A DNA stretch of 54,732 bases from an uncultured Candidatus Melainabacteria bacterium (GCA_934777245.1 CAKVND010000006.1:1-54732), one strand, 5' to 3'. Positions 8,730 through 17,156 are shown, counted from the stretch's first letter. Notes: a model not told the origin generated them from the sequence alone. A program made the numbers and translations.

Positions 8730-9656
8730 TTACGCTTTTTCCAAAACTTTGCCTACATTTTTAATCATTTGCATATCTTCCATTGCTTCAACGCCTTTTG
8801 TTGTCAAATAATCACCTGCAAGCAAGCCGTTAATTCCTGCTCTCAAGCCTAATTCTTGCATTTCCTTAGATAATCGGGTTTTTCTTCCGCCTGCGTAACG
8901 CAAAATGGCTTTTGGAAGCACAATTCTAAATATACAAATTGTTCTTATAACTTCTTCTTCGGTAATTTTATCTTCAAAGTTTTCTAAAGGCGTTCCCTTA
9001 ATAGGATTCAAAACATTGATTGGAACAGTTTTTGGATTAAGTTCAGCAAGAGAAAGTGCCATATCAATTCTATCTTCTCTGCTTTCACCCATACCCAAAA
9101 TAACACCTGTGCAAGCTTCCATGCCGGCTTCTTTAATCATATTAACTGTATTAACTCTATCTTCAAAGTTGTGAGTTGTACAAATTTCTTTATGATAATT
9201 TTTAGAAGTGTTAATATTATGGTTAAATCTTTCTACACCGGCTTCTTTAATTTGTTGGATTTGTTCTTTATTTAATAATCCTAAAGATGCACAGCAATGA
9301 ATACCTTCAATTGATGCAACTGCTTTAATCATTTCCAAGATTTTATTAAAGTCGTCGCCGTTTTCGCTTCTGCCAGATGTTACAATACAAAATCTTGAAG
9401 CACCGTTAGCTTTAGCTTGTTCAGCAGCCGCTTTAACTTCTTCAACGCTCATTAGAGGGTGGCACAAAATATCAGCGTGGTTATGAACACTTTGAGAACA
9501 GTATTTGCAGTTCTCGCCGCATTTACCTGTTCTTGCGCTGATAATTGAGCAAACCTCAACTTCGTTGTTAAAGTTTTCTTTAGTAACTTGTTCCGCCTTA
9601 GAAATCAGTTCTTCTAAAGGTAGATTATATAGATTAAGTAGGTTTTGTTTGTTCAT
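8730..9656 (-). CDS. bioB: Biotin synthase
   Basis: Radical-SAM enzyme inserting sulfur into dethiobiotin, the last step of biotin synthesis, in the cytoplasm. The 308-residue protein has the radical-SAM cluster motif CGENCKYC (Cys46, 50, 53), the preceding ARTGK, and family motifs CASLGLL, VERFNHNINTS and GGRKTRLS. The start is ATG 9656, not the in-frame ATG 15 nt upstream, because AAAGGA lies between them with proper spacing to 9656. Its 5' region abuts a MITE-like element (copy c). No other biotin gene is adjacent. Confidence 0.95.
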   Translation of the reverse strand: MNKQNLLNLYNLPLEELISKAEQVTKENFNNEVEVCSIISARTGKCGENCKYCSQSVHNHADILCHPLMSVEEVKAAAEQAKANGASRFCIVTSGRSENGDDFNKILEMIKAVASIEGIHCCASLGLLNKEQIQQIKEAGVERFNHNINTSKNYHKEICTTHNFEDRVNTVNMIKEAGMEACTGVILGMGESREDRIDMALSLAELNPKTVPINVLNPIKGTPLENFEDKITEEEVIRTICIFRIVLPKAILRYAGGRKTRLSKEMQELGLRAGINGLLAGDYLTTKGVEAMEDMQMIKNVGKVLEKA

Positions 9657-9671
9657 TTTATGTCCTTTCAT

Positions 9672-9880
9672 TATTAAGTGAATAAGTGAATAAGTGAATA
9701 GGTGAATAAGTTCGTATTAAATTTTCTTTTTATAAATGCGCTAAATTAATAAAGTAGGTTGGGTTTTCAACCCAACAACAATATTCAATGTTTAACAAAG
9801 TTTTATATTGATAATAAACTATAACGAACTTATTCACTTATTCACTTATTCACCTATTCCCTCATTCACTTATTCCCTTA
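9672..9880. repeat. MITE-like element, copy c
   Basis: Inverted ends of the GTGAATAA unit with extra tandem units, and an interior with GTTGGGTTTTCAACCCAAC that is the reverse-orientation match of copy a. The right end overlaps the last codon region of mnmA: the mnmA stop TAA (9878-9880) belongs to the repeat border. It separates mnmA from bioB. Confidence 0.75.
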
Positions 9881-10948
9881 CTCAATAACTCCTCCGCCCA
9901 ACACAACATCTCCGTCATACAACACAACGGATTGCCCTGGAGCGATTGATTTTTGCATATCTTCAAATACAACTTCTATTCTATCTTCGCCGATTGAACG
10001 AGCTATAACGTTTGTCGGAGTCTGAGTTGAACGAATTTTTGCCTGACACTTGATTTCTTTATCCAATTTGTCAAAAGCAATCCAATTCAAATCATCGGCT
10101 ACAAGTCTGTCTTTAAAAGTCTTATCCTTAAATCCTACAACAACTTCGTTAGTTTCACCTCTAAGTTCAACTACATACAAAGCTTCTGTTGAAGAAATTC
10201 CCAATCCTTTTCTTTGACCGATTGTGTAATTCCAAACACCTTCGTGTTCGCCCAAAATCTTGCCATTCATATCAACGATATTTCCGCGTTTTGGACTAAC
10301 ACCAAGAAGTTCGTTATAATCGCCTTCGTAAAAATCTTGTGAATCAGGTTTATCAGCAACTTCCAAACCTGCTTTTGAAGCAATCGCACGAATTTCTTCT
10401 TTTGTGTAACCGCCTAAAGGTAACAAAATATTTTCCAATTGTCTTTGTTTCAAACGGTACAAAAAATATGATTGATCTTTGTGTGGATTAACTCCGCGTT
10501 TAAGCAAATATTTGCCGTTTTCATCCTGTTCAACTCTTGCGTAATGACCTGTTGCAAATTTTTCAAACTTCAGTCCGTTTTCTTTTGCAATATATGGTAA
10601 AACGTCAAATTTGATAAGCGAATTACACCAAACGCAAGGATTTGGCGTTCTGCCTTTCAAATATTCATCTCTAAAGTTCTTCAACACAATTTCATCATAT
10701 TTGCTTGCACAATCAAAAACATGAAACTCAATTCCCAATTCTTTACAAACTTTTTCAGCAGTTTTTATGTCTTCCTTTTCGTCCGGGCCTAAGCAAGCAC
10801 CATGGCTTGAAGGATTGATTTTTACGCTCATTCCTTTGTCGCCCCAAATTGCCATTGTTGCACCAATTACGTTATGTCCGGCTTCTTTTAAAAGCAAGGC
10901 CGTAGTTGAAGAGTCCACTCCTCCAGACATTCCAACTAATATATTCAT
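9878..10948 (-). CDS. mnmA: tRNA 2-thiouridylase MnmA
   Basis: Thiolates uridine-34 of tRNA-Lys/Glu/Gln in the cytoplasm, using ATP and a relayed sulfur. The 356-residue protein has the PP-loop GMSGGVDSS (6-14), the first Cys region TPNPCVWCN (Cys105, Cys108), ATGHYAR and HKDQSYFLY. The second catalytic cysteine of the classical enzyme (the C of SQ-x-I-C-F) is missing: residues 203-209 read SQDFYEG, with Tyr207 in its place. The gene starts on the base after the nadA stop codon, so the two are co-translated. A MITE end supplies its stop codon. Confidence 0.9.
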   Translation of the reverse strand: MNILVGMSGGVDSSTTALLLKEAGHNVIGATMAIWGDKGMSVKINPSSHGACLGPDEKEDIKTAEKVCKELGIEFHVFDCASKYDEIVLKNFRDEYLKGRTPNPCVWCNSLIKFDVLPYIAKENGLKFEKFATGHYARVEQDENGKYLLKRGVNPHKDQSYFLYRLKQRQLENILLPLGGYTKEEIRAIASKAGLEVADKPDSQDFYEGDYNELLGVSPKRGNIVDMNGKILGEHEGVWNYTIGQRKGLGISSTEALYVVELRGETNEVVVGFKDKTFKDRLVADDLNWIAFDKLDKEIKCQAKIRSTQTPTNVIARSIGEDRIEVVFEDMQKSIAPGQSVVLYDGDVVLGGGVIE

Positions 10949-11857
10949 TTATACACAGGCTCCTATTAACATTTTTTCTATACATTCACAAGCTTTTTCG
11001 GCAACTTTTTCATCAACAGTAACTTCATGTTGTTCAAACTTCAAAGCGTTGTAAATATCTTCTAATGAATTCCATTTCATATTTTGGCAAACGATATCTT
11101 CTCTAATCAAGAAAAATTCTTTGTCCTTATAATCACGTTTAAGTCTGTCCAAAACGCCTTTTTCTGTTGCGATTACAAAACTCTTTTCACTAGAATTTGC
11201 AACGTAATCCATAATTTCTTTGGTTGAACCAACAAAATCCGCAATTTCTGAAACAGTTGTATGACATTCAGGATGTGCAAGAATTTTAGAATTTGGATGT
11301 TCTCGTCTTGCATTTTCTATATCTTCAACACGAATTCTCAAGTGAGTTGGACAAAAACCATTGTAAGTCGTAACTTTTACATTACCCAATTTTTTCTCAA
11401 CCCATTTGCCAAGATAAGTATCAGGCAAAAAAAGTATTTCGTCTGCACCAAGACTTCTTACTACGTTAACCGCATTTGAACTTGTACAGCAAATATCACA
11501 CTCTGCTTTAACTTCTGCCGTTGAATTAATATAACAAACGGCAGGGATATTCGGATGAAGTGCTTTAAACTGCCTTAATTGCTCAACATTAATCATATCA
11601 GCCATAAAACAGCCTGAATTCAAGTTAGGCAAAAGCACCTTTTTTTCAGGGTTAAGAAGTTTTGCAGATTGCGCCATAAAATGCACACCGGCAAAAACAA
11701 TTATATCAGCGTTTGTTTCTTTAGCTTTTTTACTCAAATAAAAAGAATCACCGACAAAATCAGAAACTTCATCAACTTCTACAGGTTGATAGCAGTGAGT
11801 TAAAATTATCGCATTTTTCTCTTTTTTAAGTCTATTTATTTCATCTATATAATTCAT
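10949..11857 (-). CDS. nadA: Quinolinate synthase NadA
   Basis: Condenses iminoaspartate with dihydroxyacetone phosphate to quinolinate for NAD synthesis, using a [4Fe-4S] cluster, in the cytoplasm. The 302-residue length fits the short NadA class. The three cluster cysteines are at expected spacing: Cys83 (NSGCFMADM), Cys169 (YNGFCPTH) and Cys257 (EDIVCQN). HCYQP and AHPECH are also family motifs. ATG follows AAAGGACTTTT. The gene precedes mnmA with no gap. No nadB or nadC is nearby. Confidence 0.95.
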   Translation of the reverse strand: MNYIDEINRLKKEKNAIILTHCYQPVEVDEVSDFVGDSFYLSKKAKETNADIIVFAGVHFMAQSAKLLNPEKKVLLPNLNSGCFMADMINVEQLRQFKALHPNIPAVCYINSTAEVKAECDICCTSSNAVNVVRSLGADEILFLPDTYLGKWVEKKLGNVKVTTYNGFCPTHLRIRVEDIENARREHPNSKILAHPECHTTVSEIADFVGSTKEIMDYVANSSEKSFVIATEKGVLDRLKRDYKDKEFFLIREDIVCQNMKWNSLEDIYNALKFEQHEVTVDEKVAEKACECIEKMLIGACV

Positions 11858-12030
11858 AAAAGTCCTTTCAGAAAATTATACTAACATAAAGATTTTGAAA
11901 TGTAAAAATTTTTATTGTATACCATAACAATTTGTAAACAGAGGGTTAAAGCAAAATTTGCACAATGAAAATAAAAAAATTTGGAAATTAAAAATTGTTA
12001 AAAATTGATGTTACAAACGGAATAACATTT

Positions 12031-12060
12031 TTGTACTATTAGTTTATTTTATGCTAAAAT
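12031..12060 (+). promoter_or_regulatory. Promoter of the fic gene
   Basis: TTGTAC, 18-nt spacer, extended -10 TGC-TAAAAT. It excludes the in-frame ATG at 12051, which lies within it, and supports the start at 12087. Confidence 0.6.
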
Positions 12061-12086
12061 CAAGCAAGATAAATAGAGGAGTTATA

Positions 12087-12692
12087 ATGGTTTTAGAGAA
12101 TAAACTCGGGATTACAACAAGTTCAGAACTTGCAAATGCAGAAGAAAAAATCAGCAAGAAAAAAGCATTGCAATTATTTGAACTTGGACTGTTAGATAAG
12201 ATGAAATCCGGAACTTTTGAAACTCTTTCTAAAATTCACGAATATTTGTTTTCTGAAATATATGATTTTGCAGGAAAAATTAGAAATGTAAATATTGCAA
12301 AAGGAAATTTTCGTTTTGCTCCCCTAATGTATCTTGAAGCCGCATTAGAAAACATTGAAAAAATGCCACAATCTAACTTTGATGAAATTATTGCCAAATA
12401 CGTTGAAATGAATATTGCTCATCCATTTAGAGAAGGTAACGGCAGAAGCACGAGAATTTGGCTTGACTTAATGTTAAAATCCGAGCTTGGCAAAGTTGTT
12501 GATTGGTCAAAAGTAGACAAAGAAGATTACTTGTTAGCAATAGAACGTAGTCCGATAAAAAATATTGAAATAAAAGTATTATTAAAAGAAGCACTTACTG
12601 ACAAAATCAATGATAGAGAAGTTTATATGAAAGGCATAGATGCAAGCTATAATTACGAGGGTTATAATATTTATAAAACTCAAGATTGCTAA
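12087..12692 (+). CDS. Fic-domain protein adenylyltransferase
   Basis: A 201-residue Fic enzyme expected to transfer AMP (or another nucleotide moiety) to hydroxyl side chains of target proteins. The catalytic motif HPFREGNGRSTR (112-123) is fully canonical, including the His and the anion-binding GNGR. The N-terminal helix (LENKLGITTSSEL) resembles bacterial cell-filamentation Fic proteins. I see no inhibitory S/T-x-x-x-E-G/N helix and no adjacent antitoxin ORF, so it is not an obvious toxin-antitoxin module. Start ATG 12087 follows AGAGGAG. It is monocistronic between divergent nadA and the methyltransferase gene. Confidence 0.88.
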   Translation: MVLENKLGITTSSELANAEEKISKKKALQLFELGLLDKMKSGTFETLSKIHEYLFSEIYDFAGKIRNVNIAKGNFRFAPLMYLEAALENIEKMPQSNFDEIIAKYVEMNIAHPFREGNGRSTRIWLDLMLKSELGKVVDWSKVDKEDYLLAIERSPIKNIEIKVLLKEALTDKINDREVYMKGIDASYNYEGYNIYKTQDC

Positions 12693-12728
12693 AAACTGTT
12701 TACCTATTTCCTTTATTTACTCATGCCT

Positions 12729-12757
12729 TTGCGCATTATTTATAACCATGCTAAAAT
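12729..12757 (+). promoter_or_regulatory. Promoter giving a leaderless methyltransferase mRNA
   Basis: TTGCGC, 17-nt spacer, TGC-TAAAAT. The -10 ends 6 nt before ATG 12764, so the transcript should start at or next to the start codon. No Shine-Dalgarno is possible. Confidence 0.65.
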
Positions 12758-12763
12758 TTCCCT

Positions 12764-13810
12764 ATGAGATTGGCACACAAACAAGAAGTAATTAAATCAT
12801 TAGAAATCGCGCAAAAAATTACATTTTCGCCACTGACATTTCAAGCCATTGGTGCAATGTTAGAGTTTGGCATCCTTAAATCTATAGATACAGAGTCTGC
12901 AACAAAAAACGAACTTATTGAGAGATTAAATATTTCAGAATACACAGCAAATACCCTATTAGATATTGCGGAAGCTGTCGGATTAGTAAAAAAAACAGAT
13001 AATAAATTCGCTATTACACAGCTTGGGCAAAACTTTTTATATGATGAAATGACACGCATTAACTTTAATTACGTTAAAGAGGTGTGCTATTTAGGTGCAA
13101 ACGAGCTTATAGACTCGTTTAAAAACTCAAAACCAGAAGGTTTAAAAAAGCTTTATCCAAATAGCGATACAATTTATCCGCATATTTCGGAACTTCCGCC
13201 CAAAATGCGCAAAAGTTGGTACGAATTCGACCACTATTATTCAGATAACTGCTTTAATATCATTTACAAAATGTTAGAAAGTGCGCCAAAAATTTTTGAT
13301 ATTGGCGGTAATACAGGTAAGTTTGAGCGACTTTGTCTAAAAAATAATCCGAACATTGATATTACAATGATTGATTTAGAAGAAAACATCAAAGTTATTG
13401 CAGAAGACGAAGAATTAAAAGGCTGTAAGTTTCACGCAACAAACGTTTTGGATGAAAATTCACCATTTCCTAAAATGTCCGGTGCAATTTTTATGAGTCA
13501 ATTTTTGGATTGTTTTTCTAAAGAACAAATTGTATTTATTCTAAAACGTTTAGCAAAAGAAGCTTCTGCGGATACAAAGATTTATATTTTAGAACCGTTT
13601 ATTGACAAACAAAGATTTGACGGTGCAAAATACTCACTTGTACATACATCTTTGTATTTCACCTGTATGGCAAATGGCAATAGTAAAATGTATTCTTATC
13701 TTGACATGGAAAAGTTGATAAACAAGGCGGGACTTGAAGTTAGCGCGATTTATGACAGCATTGGCGCTTATGATTACACGCTTGTTGAGTGTAAAATCAA
13801 GAAAGCTTGA
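12764..13810 (+). CDS. SAM-dependent O-methyltransferase, aryl-polyene-cluster type
   Basis: A 348-residue class I methyltransferase with an N-terminal winged-helix dimerisation domain (residues about 20-95), as in plant-type O-methyltransferases, and a SAM-binding domain with motif I FDIGGNTGKFE (178-188) and an acidic end of strand 2 (MIDLEE). Proteins of this type occur in aryl polyene / flexirubin pigment clusters, where they methylate the aryl head group. The next gene, an LpxL-like acyltransferase, starts 17 nt downstream, which is also typical of those clusters. The aryl-polyene role is inference supported by the second gene block at 37.3-39.5 kb. Confidence 0.75.
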   Translation: MRLAHKQEVIKSLEIAQKITFSPLTFQAIGAMLEFGILKSIDTESATKNELIERLNISEYTANTLLDIAEAVGLVKKTDNKFAITQLGQNFLYDEMTRINFNYVKEVCYLGANELIDSFKNSKPEGLKKLYPNSDTIYPHISELPPKMRKSWYEFDHYYSDNCFNIIYKMLESAPKIFDIGGNTGKFERLCLKNNPNIDITMIDLEENIKVIAEDEELKGCKFHATNVLDENSPFPKMSGAIFMSQFLDCFSKEQIVFILKRLAKEASADTKIYILEPFIDKQRFDGAKYSLVHTSLYFTCMANGNSKMYSYLDMEKLINKAGLEVSAIYDSIGAYDYTLVECKIKKA

Positions 13811-13827
13811 ACATTTGGAGCGATAAA

Positions 13828-14700
13828 ATGGCGAAGAAATGGTTTCAATTATCCGAACAAGGAGCGGGCGAAAAACGACTTTGGCTAAGCCTTTTTTTAT
13901 ACAAGATTTTTGGTGAAAAAATCTTGCGGATAATCGCGTTTTTTGTGAGCCTAAGCGTATTTTTGACAGCTAAAGATCGTCGCGACGCTTCAATAAATTT
14001 TTATAGACATATCGGCAAACCTCCAATAAAAAGTTCATTCAAGCAATTTATAAATTATGGGAACGCACTTGTAGACAAAATTTTGGCGTTCGGTGGAAAA
14101 TTAAAATCTGACGATTTTGAAATTGACAATAACGACGCTTTTTGCGGTTCGTTTTTCATTACTACTCATGTCGGAAATGTTGAAATCCTGCGTGCAATGC
14201 TCGATAAACCAAATGCGCCGAGAGCAAATATTTTTCTTCAAACTAATATGTGCGAAACTTTTAATAAATTTTTAAAGCAAATGGAAATTAAAGTGAATTT
14301 AGAGGTTTTTCCTGTCGAAAATATTGATGTAGAAACTTCAATTGAGATTTCTGAACGAATTAAAAATGGTGAAATCGTATTTATTGCCGGAGATAGAATC
14401 TCTGCGCAAAACAACAATAAAACCTATGAAGCCGAATTTTTAGGCAAAAAAATTCAATTTCCGCTCGGAACGCTCAGATTTGCCCTGATGCTTGAATGCC
14501 CGATTTATTTTGCTGTTTGTGTTAAAGATAAAAATGCTACGGATAAAAAATTTGTTGTGCACACTCAAAAATTTAATCCAACTTCAAACGAAAAGCGTGC
14601 AAAGTTAGAAGAATTGAAACGTGATTATGTGGCATTTTTAGAAAAATATACGCTAAAATATCCGGAACAGTTTTTTAATTTTTATGACATTTTTCAGTAA
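13828..14700 (+). CDS. LpxL/HtrB-like lysophospholipid acyltransferase (aryl-polyene type)
   Basis: A 290-residue inner-membrane acyltransferase. One N-terminal hydrophobic helix (about 32-48) precedes a catalytic domain with the H-x4-E motif HVGNVE (His114-Glu119) and FIAGDR. Such enzymes acylate lipid A or attach aryl polyenes to a lipid anchor. Start ATG 13828 is preceded by TTGGAGCGATAAA; an earlier in-frame TTG overlapping the methyltransferase stop lacks such a site. It follows the methyltransferase in one operon. Whether the product is lipid A or an aryl-polyene lipid is unknown; the neighbour favours the latter. Confidence 0.8.
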   Translation: MAKKWFQLSEQGAGEKRLWLSLFLYKIFGEKILRIIAFFVSLSVFLTAKDRRDASINFYRHIGKPPIKSSFKQFINYGNALVDKILAFGGKLKSDDFEIDNNDAFCGSFFITTHVGNVEILRAMLDKPNAPRANIFLQTNMCETFNKFLKQMEIKVNLEVFPVENIDVETSIEISERIKNGEIVFIAGDRISAQNNNKTYEAEFLGKKIQFPLGTLRFALMLECPIYFAVCVKDKNATDKKFVVHTQKFNPTSNEKRAKLEELKRDYVAFLEKYTLKYPEQFFNFYDIFQ

Positions 14701-14841
14701 TATGAAATATGCATTTGCAAACTATTTGTAACCTATCAAACTAGACTAAAAAAACAGAATGTGATAAGATTGCGTTGGAAACAAATTAATTTTTAAAAAC
14801 AATTGAACATTAATTTTTTAACACAACCTATAAAACCATAT

Positions 14842-14917
14842 GCGCTTGTAGCTCAGTAGGATAGAGCGGAGGTTTCCTAAACCTTGTCTGCCGTGGGTTC
14901 GACTCCCTCCAGGCGCA
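14842..14917 (+). tRNA. tRNA-Arg (CCT)
   Basis: A 76-nt cloverleaf: acceptor GCGCTTG/CAGGCGC, D-arm GCTC...GAGC, anticodon stem GAGGT/ACCTT with loop TTCCTAA (anticodon CCT), and T-loop TTCGACT. The T-stem GTGGG/CCCTC contains one T-T mismatch. CCA is not encoded; the sequence runs into ATTTTTTATT. Confidence 0.9.
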
Positions 14918-15105
14918 TTTTTTATTCATTTATTTAAATCTACCCGTCTCACGCGCCAAGCATAGCTCAGCGGGTTCGTTCCTCTCTCAAAACTTGACAT
15001 TTAGTCAACTTTTGTTCGGCAGAGTCTCCAGGCGCATTTTTTATTCAATTATTTTAAATCTACCCGTCTCACGCGCCAAGCATAGCTCGGCGGGTTCGTA
15101 CCTCT
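14907..15105 (+). repeat. Tandem repeat containing the tRNA-Arg 3' end
   Basis: Two copies of about 80 nt (14907-14985 and 15026-15105, period 119). Each starts with CTCCAGGCGCATTTTTTATT, identical to the tRNA 3' end, and continues through TACCCGTCTCACGCGCCAAG and a piece resembling a D-arm plus T-loop (TAGCTCAGCGGGTTCG). It looks like tandem duplication of a tRNA-derived or attachment-site-like segment. The rest of the 14701-15215 gap is AT-rich. Confidence 0.7.
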
Positions 15106-15215
15106 AATTAAATAACTATGCAAGATTTGTAACAAATTTTTCACAAAGTATTGTGCAATTTTACGCAATGTGATATATTTTGTATAAAGTGTATTAAAGA
15201 TTTTAGGGGTGTAAA

Positions 15216-15554
15216 ATGAGAATTCAAGCTATCAATCAAAATTTATATCAATCTACACAAAAAAGGAATGTTGTAAAAAGTAGAAATCAACAACTGGCAT
15301 TACCATCTGCAAATCAACCTCAGGTTGCTTTTAAAGGTACAAAAGGAGGACTTTTAGGCATACTTGGCGGTGCTGCACTTGGAGCGTTAGGCGCGGTTGC
15401 AATAGTTGCAACCGGTGGATTAGCAGGAGCTGTTGCCGCCGTTGGTTTATCAGGAACCGTAGTCGGTGGTGCAGCTGCAGGAACTCATTTGGGTGGTATT
15501 GCAGGAAGTATAATTGAAGACAAGCTTGACAATGATGATAAGAAAAAACCATAA
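15216..15554 (+). CDS. Small glycine-zipper membrane protein with N-terminal VAFKG tag, paralogue 1
   Basis: A 112-residue protein. The N-terminus is basic and Asn/Gln-rich (MRIQAINQNLYQ), then VAFKG (37-41), then a long hydrophobic Gly/Ala-rich domain (about 44-100) with many GxxxG repeats (GGAALGALGAVAIVATGGLAG), a glycine zipper expected to insert in or oligomerise at a membrane. The tail is acidic. Start ATG follows AGGGGTG. A paralogue lies immediately downstream, then an AAA+ protein, all on the same strand. Function unknown; a bacteriocin-like or membrane-scaffold role is possible but unproven. Confidence 0.7.
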   Translation: MRIQAINQNLYQSTQKRNVVKSRNQQLALPSANQPQVAFKGTKGGLLGILGGAALGALGAVAIVATGGLAGAVAAVGLSGTVVGGAAAGTHLGGIAGSIIEDKLDNDDKKKP

Positions 15555-15589
15555 GCTAATTAATGTATTAAGAATTTTAGGAGTGTAGA

Positions 15590-15913
15590 ATGAGAATTCA
15601 AGCTATTAATCAAAATTTGTATCAAAAGACTCAAACTAGAAGAAATGTTAAAAACATTCGTCAAGAACAAACTCTGCCGGAAACGAATTCCACACAAGTG
15701 GCATTTAAAGGTGAGAAAGGTGCGTTACTGGGAATGCTTGGTGGTCTAGCCGTTGGAGCATTAGGTACAGTTGCAATTGTTGCGACAGGAGGGCTAGCAG
15801 GAGTTGTAGCCGCAGTTGGTTTATCAGGAACAATGGCTGGTGGAGCGGTTGGTGGAGCGGCTGCGGGAAAGGTCATAGGTAGTAAAATTGAGGATAATTT
15901 ACCTCCAAGTTAA
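15590..15913 (+). CDS. Small glycine-zipper membrane protein with N-terminal VAFKG tag, paralogue 2
   Basis: A 107-residue paralogue of the preceding protein. The first 12 residues are identical, VAFKG is again at 37-41, and the glycine-zipper region is nearly the same (ALGTVAIVATGGLAGVVAA). It ends in a short acidic/Pro tail. The ATG follows TAGGAGTG. It is 35 nt after paralogue 1 and 25 nt before the AAA+ gene, so the three probably share a transcript. Conservation of tag and zipper after tandem duplication suggests both parts matter. Function unknown. Confidence 0.7.
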   Translation: MRIQAINQNLYQKTQTRRNVKNIRQEQTLPETNSTQVAFKGEKGALLGMLGGLAVGALGTVAIVATGGLAGVVAAVGLSGTMAGGAVGGAAAGKVIGSKIEDNLPPS

Positions 15914-15938
15914 AATTTTGAAGGATGTATAAAATATT

Positions 15939-17093
15939 ATGATAACACCAATTCAAGTCAATACCAATCAATATATTGCATATAAAAAATCGGATAAAAA
16001 AGACGAGTACTGTTTATTCGGCAATAAGGCTGCAATGTCTATAAACACAGATTTAGACTATCAAAGAAAGATTGTCGAACAAAATGAAAGAAAAATTGGA
16101 CTCATAGGCATAACGAGTTTAACGTTATTATTTGGAACTTTTTTATGGAACATGAAAACACTTAAAGAAATAATGAAACATAAAAATCACCACATATCTG
16201 CAACCTTGAGACCTTTTGAATCTTTGAAAGATAACATAAAAGTGCCAACGTTAGACAATTGCAAAAGTGTTAACAAAAATTTGAAAGAGATTTTAAAACG
16301 TCAAGTTAACCAATTAAAAGCAGGTACGGATATCATATCAGAAACAGGTGAACCGCAAGCTTCCAACAGATTGTTGTTATACGGGACTCCCGGAACAGGT
16401 AAATCTTTCTTCTCAAAAATTTTTGCAAAATCTATTGATGCTGAATACATGGAGGTAATGCATTCAGATTACAATTCCATGTGGGTAGGAGAAGGTGTTG
16501 ATAATTTAAAAAAGATTTTCGAAAGTATTTTAAAAACGGCAAAGGCAAATCCAAATCAAAAATATGTTGTAACATTCAACGAAATAGATGCAATGGTTGC
16601 ACCGATAAGTAACCTTTCATCATCATCATCCAAAAGTACACATTGGGTTAGTTTGTTGGAAGAACGTTCTGTATTTTTGAATTACTTAGAATTATTAAAA
16701 GAAAAAGTTCCAAATGTTACAATCATCGGAACGACCAATATTTCACCAAAGAATAATGGTTTAGACGGAGCCGCAATGAGCCGTTTTCAAAATTTAATTG
16801 AAGTACCATTTCCGGAAAAAGATTGTTTGTATGAAGCATTAAAAATGAATTTAGATAAAATTAAAAATAAAGATAAATTTATTACCGAAAATGATGCTGA
16901 ATTACAAAATTTGGCACAAAAAATGGCTGATAGAAAATTCTCGTTCAGAAACCTTGAATATGTTGTTAATGATGCAAAAGGCGCTCATTTGGATGATAAA
17001 ATGAACGGTAAAAATGTTGATTTTCAAATTAAGTATCTAAAGAATGCTGAAGAAAAATTGAAACTTTCTGACGGTGAACTTGATAAAAGATAA
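15939..17093 (+). CDS. Membrane-anchored AAA+ ATPase without protease domain, paralogue 1
   Basis: A 384-residue protein with one transmembrane helix (about 53-70), a linker, and an FtsH-type AAA+ module: Walker A GTPGTGKS (149-156), Walker B region VVTFNEID (210-217), sensor-1 IIGTTN and SRFQN in the arginine-finger region. No zinc-protease domain follows. Walker B has Asn where Asp is expected, as in the paralogues at 33162 and 34377. The N-terminus has only a weak form of the lineage tag (CLFGN). It is likely a chaperone/remodelling ATPase on the cytoplasmic side of the membrane; substrate unknown. ATG is preceded by GAAGGATG. Confidence 0.8.
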   Translation: MITPIQVNTNQYIAYKKSDKKDEYCLFGNKAAMSINTDLDYQRKIVEQNERKIGLIGITSLTLLFGTFLWNMKTLKEIMKHKNHHISATLRPFESLKDNIKVPTLDNCKSVNKNLKEILKRQVNQLKAGTDIISETGEPQASNRLLLYGTPGTGKSFFSKIFAKSIDAEYMEVMHSDYNSMWVGEGVDNLKKIFESILKTAKANPNQKYVVTFNEIDAMVAPISNLSSSSSKSTHWVSLLEERSVFLNYLELLKEKVPNVTIIGTTNISPKNNGLDGAAMSRFQNLIEVPFPEKDCLYEALKMNLDKIKNKDKFITENDAELQNLAQKMADRKFSFRNLEYVVNDAKGAHLDDKMNGKNVDFQIKYLKNAEEKLKLSDGELDKR

Positions 17094-17156
17094 TATACTC
17101 AAGCCCTCGCTCGTAAAGACACTACCGTATATGATATTTTTCATAAAATAAAAAAG

